Position numbers and translations under genes: made by a program | Origin: Falsiroseomonas stagni DSM 19981 | Lineage (GTDB): Bacteria > Pseudomonadota > Alphaproteobacteria > Acetobacterales > Acetobacteraceae | Direction: 5' to 3' | Length of the DNA stretch: 64,000 nucleotides | NCBI RefSeq assembly: GCF_900114315.1 | Contig: NZ_FOSQ01000008.1 | Location: 62,001-126,000, forward strand | Notes under the pieces: generated by a model | What the model was told of the DNA's origin: nothing | Seen by the model: the letters and a program-made list of their open reading frames with translations, nothing else | Databases searched by the model: none | Shown here: positions 1-7,659 of the stretch, piece after piece | Position numbering within the stretch: position 1 is the stretch's first letter | Layout: the number at the start of each line of letters is the position of its first letter

Positions 1-1
1 G

Positions 2-988
2 CCGCACCAGGCGGGCTGGGCGAGCATCGAGGTCGATACCGCGCGGGAGGACAGCGTGATGCTGGCCTTCGGCACCGCCTTGCCCGCCAACCACTTCCTG
101 CTGGTGGGGCGGGATCTGGCGCCGGTGCGGGCGCTGGAGGCGCAACTGCTGGGCGCGGCGGGCTGGGTCGGTGGCGCGGCCATCCTGCTGGCGCTGGGCG
201 GGGGCCTGCTGGTCGGGCGCGGCGTCGCCCGCCGCGCCGCCAGCATGGAACGCGCCCTGGCGCTGGTGGAGGAAGGGCGGATGGAGACGCGCCTCACCGC
301 CCGCCCCGGCGGCGACGAATTCGACCGCCTGGCGCGGCGCGTGAACGCCACGCTGGACCGGCTGCAACTGACCATGGCGGCGCTCCGCCAGGTCAGCGAC
401 GACATCGCCCATGACCTCCGCACACCCCTCACGCGTCTCCGCCGCCGGCTGGAATCGATGGAGGGGGCGGAGGAAGCCGTCGCGGAATGCGACCGCATCC
501 TCGACATCTTCGCCGCCCTGCTGCGCATCGCGGAGGTGGAGAGCGGCGCCCGCCGCGCCGCTTTCGCGCCCGTGGCGCTGGACGAGGTCTGCGCGACCGT
601 CGCCGAACTCTACGCCCCCGCGGCGATGGAGCGCGGGCAGATCCTGGTGGCGCAGATCGACCATGGGCAGACCATCCAGGGCGACCGCGAATTGCTGACG
701 CAGATGCTGGCGAATCTGGTGGAGAACGCGATCCGCCACGGCCGCGCGGATGGCACGGTGCGCCTGGCGCTGGAGGATCGCGCGATCACCGTCGCGGATG
801 ATGGGCCGGGCATCCCCGCGGAAGCGCGCGACCTGGTCTTCCGGCGCTTCCACCGGCTCGATGCCTCCCGCACCACGCCGGGCACGGGGCTCGGGCTGGC
901 CCTGGTGGCGGCGGTGGCGGCGTTGCACGGGCTCCGCATCACGCTGGAGGATGCGGGCCCTGGGCTCAGGGTGCGTCTGGCGTGGTGA
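2..988 (+). CDS. Two-component sensor histidine kinase, 5' end missing
   Basis: The frame is already open at base 2, so the gene starts left of the window; about 328 residues are visible. They hold a membrane segment (GWVGGAAILLALGGGLLVG), a HAMP linker, a HisKA dimerisation box with the phospho-accepting His in DDIAHDLRTPLTRLRRRLE, and an ATPase domain with N box (LVENAIRHG), G1 box (DDGPGIP) and G2 box (GTGLGLA). It is an inner-membrane kinase that autophosphorylates His and passes phosphate to a response regulator. The regulator is probably encoded just upstream, outside the window, so the stimulus cannot be inferred. The last 23 bases overlap the convergent methyltransferase gene. Confidence 0.93.
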   Translation, partial: PHQAGWASIEVDTAREDSVMLAFGTALPANHFLLVGRDLAPVRALEAQLLGAAGWVGGAAILLALGGGLLVGRGVARRAASMERALALVEEGRMETRLTARPGGDEFDRLARRVNATLDRLQLTMAALRQVSDDIAHDLRTPLTRLRRRLESMEGAEEAVAECDRILDIFAALLRIAEVESGARRAAFAPVALDEVCATVAELYAPAAMERGQILVAQIDHGQTIQGDRELLTQMLANLVENAIRHGRADGTVRLALEDRAITVADDGPGIPAEARDLVFRRFHRLDASRTTPGTGLGLALVAAVAALHGLRITLEDAGPGLRVRLAW

Positions 989-1766
989 GGGGCGGCGGGT
1001 CCTGCTGCGCCTGCGCCAGCCGGACCAGGGTGCGGTTCTCCGCCGGCACCGCCAGGAAGTCGAACACGCCGGGCAGGCGATCCGCGCGCAGGAAGCGGTC
1101 CTTCACGCGCAGCGGATTGCCGATGATGTCGAACAGCACGTAGCGACGCGCCTCGAACCAGTCGAAGACCGCGGCGGGATCGACGCCGTAGACGCCATAG
1201 GCGCGGCGGCCGAATTCGAAGCTGATGGCGGGACGGTGGCGTTCCAGAAGCCCTTCCGCCCCCCGCAGCGCATCGAATTCCCCCCCTTCGATGTCGAGCT
1301 TGATGTAGGCGAGGCTGGGCAGATGCGGCAGCAGCCAGTCGAGGCGCACGGTATGCACGCCGATGCGCCGCGTGGTGACATCGGGCTGGTCGTAGTCCCG
1401 CTGGCGCAGGCCGCTATAGCCCGGCGCTTCCACCGCGATGATGAATTCGGCGATGCCGTTCTCCGCCGCCGCCGCGCATTCATGCAGCATCACGAAGGAC
1501 AGCGCCGGATCGGCGGCGATGCGATCCCGCAGCGCGGCCGCCATCTCCGGATTGGGCTCGATCGCATGCAGCGCGGCGCCGGGGCCGGCGATGGCGGCGG
1601 CGATCGGGATGGTGTGCTTGCCCTTGAAGGCGCCGACATCGACCGCCGTGTCGCCCGGCTTGAGGAAGCCGGTGTAGAAGCGGCGGAGCAGCGCCTCGAA
1701 ATCCGGCGGATCGCCGGCCTGGCGGCGATCCCGCAGCGCGCGATACTGCTCGGCCAGCGACGCCAT
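966..1766 (-). CDS. FkbM family SAM-dependent methyltransferase
   Basis: This is a 266-residue class I methyltransferase. The SAM site is the DVGAFKGKHT loop followed by the acidic AIEPNPEM strand, and the central KLDIEGGEFDALRG motif is the signature of the FkbM family, which O-methylates sugars or other small molecules. The substrate is unknown. The ATG at 1766 is chosen because it overlaps the stop of the upstream gene by one base (TGATG), a translational-coupling arrangement; the same frame is open further upstream but only inside that gene. The 3' end runs 23 bp into the convergent kinase gene. Coupling suggests a link with the secreted repeat protein, but the functional relation is unclear. 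Confidence 0.85.
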   Translation of the reverse strand: MASLAEQYRALRDRRQAGDPPDFEALLRRFYTGFLKPGDTAVDVGAFKGKHTIPIAAAIAGPGAALHAIEPNPEMAAALRDRIAADPALSFVMLHECAAAAENGIAEFIIAVEAPGYSGLRQRDYDQPDVTTRRIGVHTVRLDWLLPHLPSLAYIKLDIEGGEFDALRGAEGLLERHRPAISFEFGRRAYGVYGVDPAAVFDWFEARRYVLFDIIGNPLRVKDRFLRADRLPGVFDFLAVPAENRTLVRLAQAQQDPPPLTTPDAP

Positions 1767-2425
1767 CAGGGGAAGACCACGTTCACCAGTTGGCAGGTGT
1801 CGACGGCGCGGCGTTCCTCCGGCCTTCCATCCATCCAGACGATGCGGATGTCGTTCACGCAATCGCCCTGCGGCAGTTGCACCGGCAGGTGCTGGCCGAT
1901 GGGCAGGGTATTCTGGCCCAGCCGGTCCGGCCCCCAGTCATTGTCGCGGGAGGAGGAGACATAGATCTCCCGGATCTGCGCGCGGCCGCGATTGACCAGG
2001 TTGAAGGACGGGTTCCCGCCCTGGGCCGGTGCCGGCACCGGCCCGGCATTGGGCGCGCGCGGCGCGGCGGTGCCGAAGACCATTTCCGTGATGGCGCAGG
2101 TATCCTGGTTCCGCCGTTCCTCCGGCCGGCCATCCGCATAGACCACGCGGATATCCTGCCGGCAGCCCGCCGCGGGGGCGATGCGCACCGGGAAGGTGGC
2201 GCCATTGGCCAGGGTGGATTGGCCCAGCAGGTCGCGGCCCCAATTCGGCTCCCGCGTCGCGGAGACATAGATCTCATTGATCACCTGGCCGCTGCGATTC
2301 ACCAGGTTGAAGGAGGGATCGCCCGACTGGGCGCGGGACGGGGCCAGCGGCAGGGCGGCGGCCAGCAGGCCGAGCACCAGCGGGATCAGGGCGGTCAGGC
2401 GGCGCGGCAGGATCATGGTCGGCAT
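1766..2425 (-). CDS. Secreted protein with two tandem copies of one domain, function unknown
   Basis: This 219-residue protein has an N-terminal signal peptide (RRLTALIPLVLGLLAAALPLA, about residues 8-28, cleavage near SRAQS). Two homologous modules follow, at roughly 38-105 and 138-219. Both contain FNLVNR, an I-EIYVS strand, WG-D-LGQ-TL, and a DIR-V--DGRPEERR--DTC ending with a conserved Cys, so the protein is an internal duplication exported to the periplasm or surface. I do not recognise the family. It is translationally coupled to the FkbM methyltransferase downstream. The two Cys per repeat (first repeat GCRQDIR and DTC) could form one disulfide per module; that is inference. Confidence 0.75.
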   Translation of the reverse strand: MPTMILPRRLTALIPLVLGLLAAALPLAPSRAQSGDPSFNLVNRSGQVINEIYVSATREPNWGRDLLGQSTLANGATFPVRIAPAAGCRQDIRVVYADGRPEERRNQDTCAITEMVFGTAAPRAPNAGPVPAPAQGGNPSFNLVNRGRAQIREIYVSSSRDNDWGPDRLGQNTLPIGQHLPVQLPQGDCVNDIRIVWMDGRPEERRAVDTCQLVNVVFP

Positions 2426-2513
2426 CCGGCAGGGGTCGGGGCGGTTCGCATGAACGGCCCCCGCCGAAAGCTAGCCCGCCCGGCGGTCGTACCGCCAGGG
2501 TGCGGGCGGCCTG

Positions 2514-3248
2514 CTAGACCGCCACCGGCCGGGCCAGCAGGCCGGGCTGGGCGGGGCCGGACCAGCCGGCCATCTCCTCCAGCGCCTCACGGTCCAGGAT
2601 TTCGAGCCGCCCCTTGTTGAGCGTCGCGATCCCGTCCTTCCGCATGGCGGCCAGCGCCCGGTTGGCGTGTTCCACCGACAGCCCCAGCGCATCCGCCAGA
2701 TGCGCCTGCTTCAGCGGCACCGCCGCCCCCCGCGCATCCGCGCCGCCGCGGCGCATCAGGCGGCCATGCAGTTCCAGCAGCAGATGCGCCACCCGCCCCG
2801 CCGCATCGCGCCGGCCGAGGCTGGTCAGGCGTTCGCGCATCCGGGCGCGGTCGCGGGTCAGGCCCTCGGCATAGGACATGGCAAGGCCCGGATCGCGCCC
2901 CATGAATTCGCAGAGGCGATCGCGGGACAGGACGCAGAAGGAGGCATCGGTCAGCGCCTCCACCTCCGCCCCATCCTCGGTGCGCTCCACCAGGTCGCCG
3001 GGCAGGTGGAAATCCAGCACCTGGCGGCGGCCATCCGGCGTCGCGGTCCAGGAGAAGGCCCATCCGGCATAGAGGGTGAAGACGCTGTCATGGATCGCTT
3101 CCGCGGCCCGGACCAGGCGCACGCCCGACCGGACCTTCGCGATCTCGCCAACCCGGGCCTGCGGCACCACCCGGAACAGGGCGAAGGGCCGGACGGCACA
3201 GGCAGCGCAGGAGCCAGGCAAGGGCGTCAGGCTCGCATTACGGCTCAT
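2514..3248 (-). CDS. Crp/Fnr family transcriptional regulator
   Basis: This 244-residue regulator has an N-terminal cyclic-nucleotide-binding-type beta roll (GRRQVLDFHLPGDLV, then E-ALTDASFCVLSRDRL) and a C-terminal winged helix (LADALGLSVEHANRALAAMRKDG). A CAAC motif near the N-terminus resembles the Cys cluster of FNR-type proteins, but the other cluster cysteines are not clearly in place, so oxygen sensing is possible, not shown. The start at 3248 (MSRNASLTPL) is preferred because residues encoded upstream look like non-coding translation. It is divergent from the metallo-beta-lactamase-fold gene across a 194-bp region, so it may control that gene and itself. Confidence 0.85.
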   Translation of the reverse strand: MSRNASLTPLPGSCAACAVRPFALFRVVPQARVGEIAKVRSGVRLVRAAEAIHDSVFTLYAGWAFSWTATPDGRRQVLDFHLPGDLVERTEDGAEVEALTDASFCVLSRDRLCEFMGRDPGLAMSYAEGLTRDRARMRERLTSLGRRDAAGRVAHLLLELHGRLMRRGGADARGAAVPLKQAHLADALGLSVEHANRALAAMRKDGIATLNKGRLEILDREALEEMAGWSGPAQPGLLARPVAV

Positions 3249-3442
3249 TGTTTCCCCGTCGATCAGGCACCCCGCCGGCGCCATCCAACACTTGAAGGGT
3301 AGCCGCGCCGGATCGCGATTGGAATGGTGTTTTCCGTCATGCGAAACGCTCCCGGAATGGGAAAGTCGTTGCAATGCCTCAGGCTTGCGCTAGTCACGCA
3401 GTGGCGCCATGCCACGGCTGCAGCAAGGGCGGAGGAAGCGAC
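3249..3442. promoter_or_regulatory. Divergent promoter region between Crp/Fnr regulator and MBL-fold gene
   Basis: This 194-bp region is less GC-rich than its surroundings and must hold both promoters. Visible items are a TTGCAA (3369-3374) and TAGTCA (3391-3396) pair with a 16-bp spacer as a weak rightward sigma-70 candidate, a GTGGC/GCCAC inverted repeat at 3401-3415, and a strong Shine-Dalgarno GGAGGAA before the ATG at 3443. I see no clean TTGAT-N4-ATCAA Fnr box. Confidence 0.4.
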
Positions 3443-4423
3443 ATGTCCGGATTCGCATCGGCGAATGACCTCTCAGACAAGATAATTTCCTTCGATGAGC
3501 TCGGTCCGGGCCTGTTTGCCTACACGGCGGAGGGCGATCCCAATTCCGGCGTGATCGTCGGGCCGGACGGCGTGGTGGTGGTGGATGCCCAGGCGACGCC
3601 GGCGATGGCACAAGATGTGATGGCGCGGATCGCCACCGTCACGCCGCGCCATGTCGGCCAGGTGGTGCTGACACATTACCATGCGGTCAGGGTCCTCGGC
3701 GCCAGCGGCTACGGGAACCCCACCATCATCGCCAGCGAGACGACTCGCGACCTGATCGTGGAACGCGGCCAGCAGGACATGGACAGCGAGATCGGCCGCT
3801 TCCCACGCCTGTTCCGCGGCAAGGAAAGCATCCCCGGCCTCACCTGGCCGACCCATTCCTTCAAGGACCGCATGACGATCTGGCTGGGGGACCGGGAGGC
3901 GCAGATCATCCATGTCGGCCGCAGCCACACGGCGGGCGACACGGTGGTCTGGCTGCCGAAGGAGAAGGTGCTCTTCGCCGGGGACACGGTGGAGTTCGGC
4001 GCCACCCCCTATTGCGGCGACGCCCATTTCGCCGATTGGTCGCGCACGCTGGACGCCGTGGCGGCGCTGGGGGCGGAGAAGATGGTCCCCGGCCGCGGCC
4101 GCGCGCTGATGACAAAGGATGATTGCCGCGAGGCGATCGAGGGCACGCGATCCTTCACCACGGACCTCTTCACCCGCGTCCGCGAAGGCGTCGCCAAGGG
4201 CTGGGGCCTGAAGGACATCTACGACGACACGATGGGCTTCATGCGGCCGAAATACGGGTCCTGGGTGATCTTCGAGCACTGCATGCCCTTCAACGTGACG
4301 CGCGCCTTCGACGAGGCCGGCGGCCTGGACCACCCGCGCATCTGGACGGCGGAGCGGGATGTGGAGATGTGGAAGGCGCTGGAGCATGGGACGGCGATGA
4401 AGTCGGCCGAAGTGCATTCCTGA
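3443..4423 (+). CDS. MBL-fold metallo-hydrolase with an altered metal-binding motif
   Basis: This 326-residue protein has the metallo-beta-lactamase fold: VVVDAQATP strand, VLTHYHAVR motif, HVGRSHTAGD, and LFAGDTVEF. The canonical HxHxDH is HYHAVR here, and the usual PGHG near the end is PGRG. The second-site ligands (Asp, His and the last His) are therefore replaced, while the first-site ligands (HxH, the His of SHTAGD, Asp of AGD) remain. Start 3443 follows a perfect GGAGGAA; the frame is open upstream but without a ribosome site. From memory, similar proteins occur beside an FAD oxidoreductase and DUF2783, which are found here 0.7 kb downstream. The substrate is unknown. Confidence 0.8.
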   Translation: MSGFASANDLSDKIISFDELGPGLFAYTAEGDPNSGVIVGPDGVVVVDAQATPAMAQDVMARIATVTPRHVGQVVLTHYHAVRVLGASGYGNPTIIASETTRDLIVERGQQDMDSEIGRFPRLFRGKESIPGLTWPTHSFKDRMTIWLGDREAQIIHVGRSHTAGDTVVWLPKEKVLFAGDTVEFGATPYCGDAHFADWSRTLDAVAALGAEKMVPGRGRALMTKDDCREAIEGTRSFTTDLFTRVREGVAKGWGLKDIYDDTMGFMRPKYGSWVIFEHCMPFNVTRAFDEAGGLDHPRIWTAERDVEMWKALEHGTAMKSAEVHS

Positions 4424-4436
4424 TCCGTCGTGGCGA

Positions 4437-4451
4437 TGGCAAGCTTTGCCA
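4437..4451. promoter_or_regulatory. Inverted repeat, possible ParD operator
   Basis: TGGCAA-GCT-TTGCCA is a perfect 6-bp inverted repeat in the short gap before parD. It sits just upstream of, and adjoining, the candidate -35 box. ParD-type antitoxins repress their own promoter through palindromes like this; assigning the site is inference. Confidence 0.3.
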
Positions 4452-4457
4452 AAATCC

Positions 4458-4486
4458 TTGACCAGACTTGCCGGCCCCCCATAGGG
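4458..4486 (+). promoter_or_regulatory. Candidate sigma-70 promoter for parDE
   Basis: TTGACC (4458-4463) and ATAGGG (4481-4486) are separated by 17 bp. The -35 is near-perfect and the -10 weak. Transcription would begin almost at the parD ATG (4495), giving a very short or absent leader. This would let the TA pair be expressed independently of the MBL gene. Confidence 0.4.
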
Positions 4487-4494
4487 TCCTCGCC

Positions 4495-4740
4495 ATGGCC
4501 ACGATGAATGTCTCCCTGCCCGATCCGATGAAGGCATGGGTCGAGCGCCAGGCCGAGAGCGGCCGCTACGGCAATGCCAGCGACTACATCCGCGACCTGA
4601 TCCGCTGCGACCAGGAGCGTCGGGAGGCGCTGGCCAGCTTGCAGGCAGCCATCACCGAGGGGATGGAAAGCGGCGCGCCGCAACCCCTCGACGTGGCCGG
4701 CTTCAAGCGCCGGATGCGGGAGGCGCATGGCCCAGGCTGA
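4495..4740 (+). CDS. parD: Type II toxin-antitoxin antitoxin, ParD family
   Basis: This 81-residue protein starts with the ribbon-helix-helix segment MNVSLPDPMKAWVE, followed by SGRYGNASDYIRDLIR, the hallmark of ParD/CC2985-type antitoxins. The acidic, flexible C-terminal half (EGMESGAPQPLD) is the part that normally wraps the toxin. It neutralises ParE by direct binding and represses the operon through the N-terminal domain. The ATG at 4495 is used; an ATG at 4504 (MNVSLP) is an alternative. It overlaps the parE start by 14 bases, typical of a coupled antitoxin-toxin pair. Confidence 0.92.
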   Translation: MATMNVSLPDPMKAWVERQAESGRYGNASDYIRDLIRCDQERREALASLQAAITEGMESGAPQPLDVAGFKRRMREAHGPG

Positions 4741-5047
4741 GGCGGGGGTATACCGGCTGACGCCGCGCGCCCTTTCTGACCTGGAGGAGATCTGGCGGTA
4801 TTCCGCGGAGAACTGGCCCATCGCCCAGGCGGATCTTCATGTGGATGGGCTGGCGCAGGTCTTCGCCATGATCGCCGCCATGCCGGGCCTGGCGCGGGAA
4901 CGCCCGGAATTCATCCCGCCGGTGCGTATCCATGCGCATGAGGGGCAGTTGGTGATCTACCGGCTGGCCGAGGGGCAGGTGGTGATCCTCCGCCTGCTCG
5001 GCGCGCGGCAGGATTGGCGCGCGATCCTGGCGGCGGCGGAGTCCTGA
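4727..5047 (+). CDS. parE: Type II toxin-antitoxin toxin, RelE/ParE family
   Basis: This 106-residue protein has the ParE layout: YRLTPRALSDLEEIWRYSAE at the N-terminus, a central P-R pair (MPGLARERPEF), then RIHAHEGQLVIYRL and a final VVILRLLGARQDW strand. ParE toxins act on DNA gyrase; other RelE-superfamily members cut mRNA on the ribosome, and sequence alone does not settle the target. No truncation is seen, so the pair looks intact. It is placed between an MBL-fold gene and an FAD oxidoreductase gene. Confidence 0.9.
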   Translation: MAQAEAGVYRLTPRALSDLEEIWRYSAENWPIAQADLHVDGLAQVFAMIAAMPGLARERPEFIPPVRIHAHEGQLVIYRLAEGQVVILRLLGARQDWRAILAAAES

Positions 5048-5062
5048 AGGGCGAAGGCCCTT
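5047..5062 (+). terminator. Short hairpin after parE
   Basis: AAGGGC-GAAG-GCCCTT is a perfect 6-bp stem with a 4-base loop that starts at the last base of the parE stop codon. Only three T follow the centre, so termination is at best partial. It may insulate parDE from the oxidoreductase gene. Confidence 0.3.
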
Positions 5063-5075
5063 TGCGGGAGCGACG

Positions 5076-6725
5076 ATGCGCCGCTTGCTCCCCGGCCACA
5101 GGGCGCGATACGCCCCTCGCATGCCCACCTACGCCAACCCCCGCTACGCCGCGCCGCCGCCCCCCCCGGGCGATGAATCGCGCCGCGTCGTCGTCGTCGG
5201 CGCCGGTCTTGTCGGCCTGACCCTCGCGCTCGACCTCGCGCGCCAGGGCATCGCGGTGACGGTGCTGGATGATGACGACACCGTCTCCACCGGCTCGCGC
5301 GCCATCTGCTTCGCCAAGCGCACGCTGGAGATCTATGGCCGGCTCGGCCTCGGCGACAGGCTGCGGGCCAAGGGCGTGACCTGGAAGACCGGCCGCGTCT
5401 TCCACCGGGACCAGGAGGCCTATGCCTTCGACCTGCTGCCGGAAGAAGGCCATGAATACCCGGCCTTCGTGAACCTCCAGCAATACTACGTCGAGGAATG
5501 GCTGGTGGAGGCCTGCGTGGCGGCCGGCGTCGACCTCCGCTGGAAGCACCGCGTCACGGGCATCACGCCCGGCGCGGATGCCGTCGCGCTGGCGGTGGAA
5601 TCGCCCGGCGGCGCCTATACGCTGCGCGCGGATTGGCTGCTGGCCTGCGATGGCGCGCGATCCCCGGTGCGGGAGGCGCTGGGCCTGCCCTTCACCGGCC
5701 AAATCTTCCGCGACCGCTTCCTGATCGCGGACGTCGTCATCAAGGGTGATGTCAGTTTCCCGACCGAGCGCTGGTTCTGGTTCGACCCGCCCTTCCACCC
5801 CGGGCAATCCGTGCTGCTGCACAAGCAGCCCGACGATGTCTGGCGGATCGACTTCCAGCTGGGCTGGGATGCGGATCCGGAGGCCGAGAAGCAGCCGGAC
5901 CGCGTCATCCCCCGCGTCCGCGCCATGCTGGGGCCCGAGGTGCCCTTCGAGCTGGAATGGGTCAGCGTCTACACCTTCCGCTGCCGGCGGCTCGAGAAAT
6001 TCCGCCATGGCCGGGTGATCTTCGCCGGCGACAGCGCGCATCAGGTCAGCCCCTTCGGTGCCCGCGGCGGCAATGGCGGCGTGCAGGATGCGGACAACCT
6101 CGCCTGGAAACTCGCCGCCGTGCTGCGCGGCGATGCGCCGGAAGCGCTGCTCGACAGCTACGATGCCGAACGCGTGCCCGCGACGGATGAGAACATCCTC
6201 AACTCCACCCGCAGCACCGACTTCATCACGCCGAAATCGGACGCCGCGCGCGCCTGGCGGGATGCGGTGCTGGAACTGGCGCAGCACCATGAATTCGCCC
6301 GCCCGCTGGTGAATTCAGGCCGCCTGTCCCGCCCCGCCACGCTGGCCGGCAGCCCGCTGAACAGCGCGGATTCGGGCCACTGGCCCGCAGGCGCCCTGCC
6401 CGGCGCCCCCGCGCCCGATGCGCCCGTGATGCGGGACGGCGCGGCGGATTGGCTGCTCCGCCACCTCGGCGGCGATTTCTGCCTGCTCGTCTTCGACGCG
6501 GTCTGGTCGCCGACCCTGCCGGGGCTGCGCCTGGTCTTCGTGACGGCGGAGGAGACGCCGGGCGCGCTCTGGGACCACAGCGGCCTGGCCGCCGCGCGCT
6601 ATGGCGCGCCGCCCGGCGGGGCCGTGCTGGTCCGGCCGGACCAGCACATCGCGGCCCGCTTCGCGGCGCTGGACGAGGCATCGGTCAGCGCGGCGATCGA
6701 CCGCGCGATGGGGAGGTCACCGTGA
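5076..6725 (+). CDS. FAD-dependent aromatic-type monooxygenase (PheA/TfdB, MhpA-like)
   Basis: This 549-residue flavoprotein has the FAD-binding Rossmann motif VVVVGAGLVGLTLALDLA, the DG motif LLACDGARSPVREALGL and the GD motif VIFAGDSAHQVSPFGARGGN. This set defines class A flavin monooxygenases that hydroxylate phenolic or related rings with NAD(P)H and O2. The C-terminal ~150 residues resemble the thioredoxin-like tail of these enzymes. The start at 5076 has GGGAG five bases upstream; ATG 5121 (MPTYANPRY) lacks such a site but matches where I would expect homologues to begin. The stop overlaps the DUF2783 start by four bases (GTGA). The substrate is unknown. Confidence 0.87.
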   Translation: MRRLLPGHRARYAPRMPTYANPRYAAPPPPPGDESRRVVVVGAGLVGLTLALDLARQGIAVTVLDDDDTVSTGSRAICFAKRTLEIYGRLGLGDRLRAKGVTWKTGRVFHRDQEAYAFDLLPEEGHEYPAFVNLQQYYVEEWLVEACVAAGVDLRWKHRVTGITPGADAVALAVESPGGAYTLRADWLLACDGARSPVREALGLPFTGQIFRDRFLIADVVIKGDVSFPTERWFWFDPPFHPGQSVLLHKQPDDVWRIDFQLGWDADPEAEKQPDRVIPRVRAMLGPEVPFELEWVSVYTFRCRRLEKFRHGRVIFAGDSAHQVSPFGARGGNGGVQDADNLAWKLAAVLRGDAPEALLDSYDAERVPATDENILNSTRSTDFITPKSDAARAWRDAVLELAQHHEFARPLVNSGRLSRPATLAGSPLNSADSGHWPAGALPGAPAPDAPVMRDGAADWLLRHLGGDFCLLVFDAVWSPTLPGLRLVFVTAEETPGALWDHSGLAAARYGAPPGGAVLVRPDQHIAARFAALDEASVSAAIDRAMGRSP

Positions 6726-6919
6726 CGCTCGATACCTCACCCCGGCTGCAGGACCCCGACGGCTTCCTCGCCCTCATCATGGAAGCCCATCGCGGCCTGG
6801 ATGCCGAGGCGGCGCGGCGCTTCGATGCGCGCCTCGCCCTCATCCTCGCCAACCATATCGGCGACATGGCCGTGCTGCGGCAGGCGATCAGCCTGGCTCG
6901 GGAACCCGGCCGGGGCTGA
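6722..6919 (+). CDS. DUF2783 domain protein, 65 residues
   Basis: This small gene starts with GTG at 6722, overlapping the oxidoreductase stop as GTGA and preceded by GGGGAGG. The product begins MTLDTSPRLQDPDGF and contains AHRGLDAEAARRFDARLAL and LANHIGDMAVL, the pattern I recognise as DUF2783. Members are small helical proteins repeatedly found directly after FAD-dependent oxidoreductases. A role as a partner or stabiliser of that enzyme is inference. It ends in a basic REPGRG tail. Confidence 0.8.
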   Translation: MTLDTSPRLQDPDGFLALIMEAHRGLDAEAARRFDARLALILANHIGDMAVLRQAISLAREPGRG

Positions 6920-6978
6920 ACCGCCCATGCGGTCCAGCCAGGCGGGCCAGAGCGGCGGCATGGTCATCGCCGCCATGG

Positions 6979-7659
6979 TCAGCGCATCGCGCTCAGGCGG
7001 AGTGCCGGTCCGGGCCCGACCGCCGGCGCCGCCTGGTCCAGCCGCACGCCGGTGACCTGCCAGCGGGGGGCCAGCCCCTCCTGCTTCAACTCCAGCTGGA
7101 GCGTCATGGGGGAGGCCGCGCCATGCAGCGGCATCTCGAACCGCGTCAGCCCCACCGGCATGGCACGGCGCACGCCCTCCGTCGTGGCACCGGGGCGCAC
7201 GCCGCGGGCGCGCGCGACCTCCGCCAGCGCGGCCGGGGTGGCCCAGCCGGCGGCGATATCGTCGGCCATCGCGGCCAGGAAGGCATTGGCCTGCTCGCCT
7301 TCCGCCACCGCGGGGTTCAGCGCGGCGCGAACGGCGCCCTGCAGGGCGGCGGGGTTCACATGGCGGGCCAGCGTCTCATGGTCCCGGCCTTCCAGCGCGG
7401 TGGCCAGGTGCCACGCCGTGGCATAGGGGGCGCCGATCCAGGCCAGCGCCGCCAGCGGCAGCAGGGCCCAGGCCATCATGCGGCCCAGCCGAGGCGGGAT
7501 GACGGGGCGGGCCGATGTCGGGGCGGCGGGCTCGGCGAAGGAGGGGCGCGCGGGCCGGGCGGCCGGCAGCGGCGCCGCCGCCGGTTGGCGCGCGTCGTAG
7601 TCGCTCCAGACCTCGTCCCACTCGCTGTCCGACATCATGGCCCGTTGCCGCGTTTTCAT
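6979..7659 (-). CDS. DUF2939 domain membrane-anchored protein
   Basis: This 226-residue protein has a Pro/Ala-rich cytoplasmic head (residues 1-58), one membrane segment (about 61-82, MMAWALLPLAALAWIGAPYA) and a periplasmic part. The part right after the membrane, PYATAWHLATALEGRDHETLARHV, matches DUF2939, whose function is unknown. Three Met near the N-terminus (1, 8, 9) leave the start open. It is convergent with the DUF2783 gene, 59 bp away. No partner gene is evident. Confidence 0.7.
   Translation of the reverse strand: MKTRQRAMMSDSEWDEVWSDYDARQPAAAPLPAARPARPSFAEPAAPTSARPVIPPRLGRMMAWALLPLAALAWIGAPYATAWHLATALEGRDHETLARHVNPAALQGAVRAALNPAVAEGEQANAFLAAMADDIAAGWATPAALAEVARARGVRPGATTEGVRRAMPVGLTRFEMPLHGAASPMTLQLELKQEGLAPRWQVTGVRLDQAAPAVGPGPALRLSAMR

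Noticed and set aside
3249-3442. Fnr box controlling the MBL gene
   Set aside because: No TTGAT-N4-ATCAA-like palindrome; only half-site-like fragments occur.
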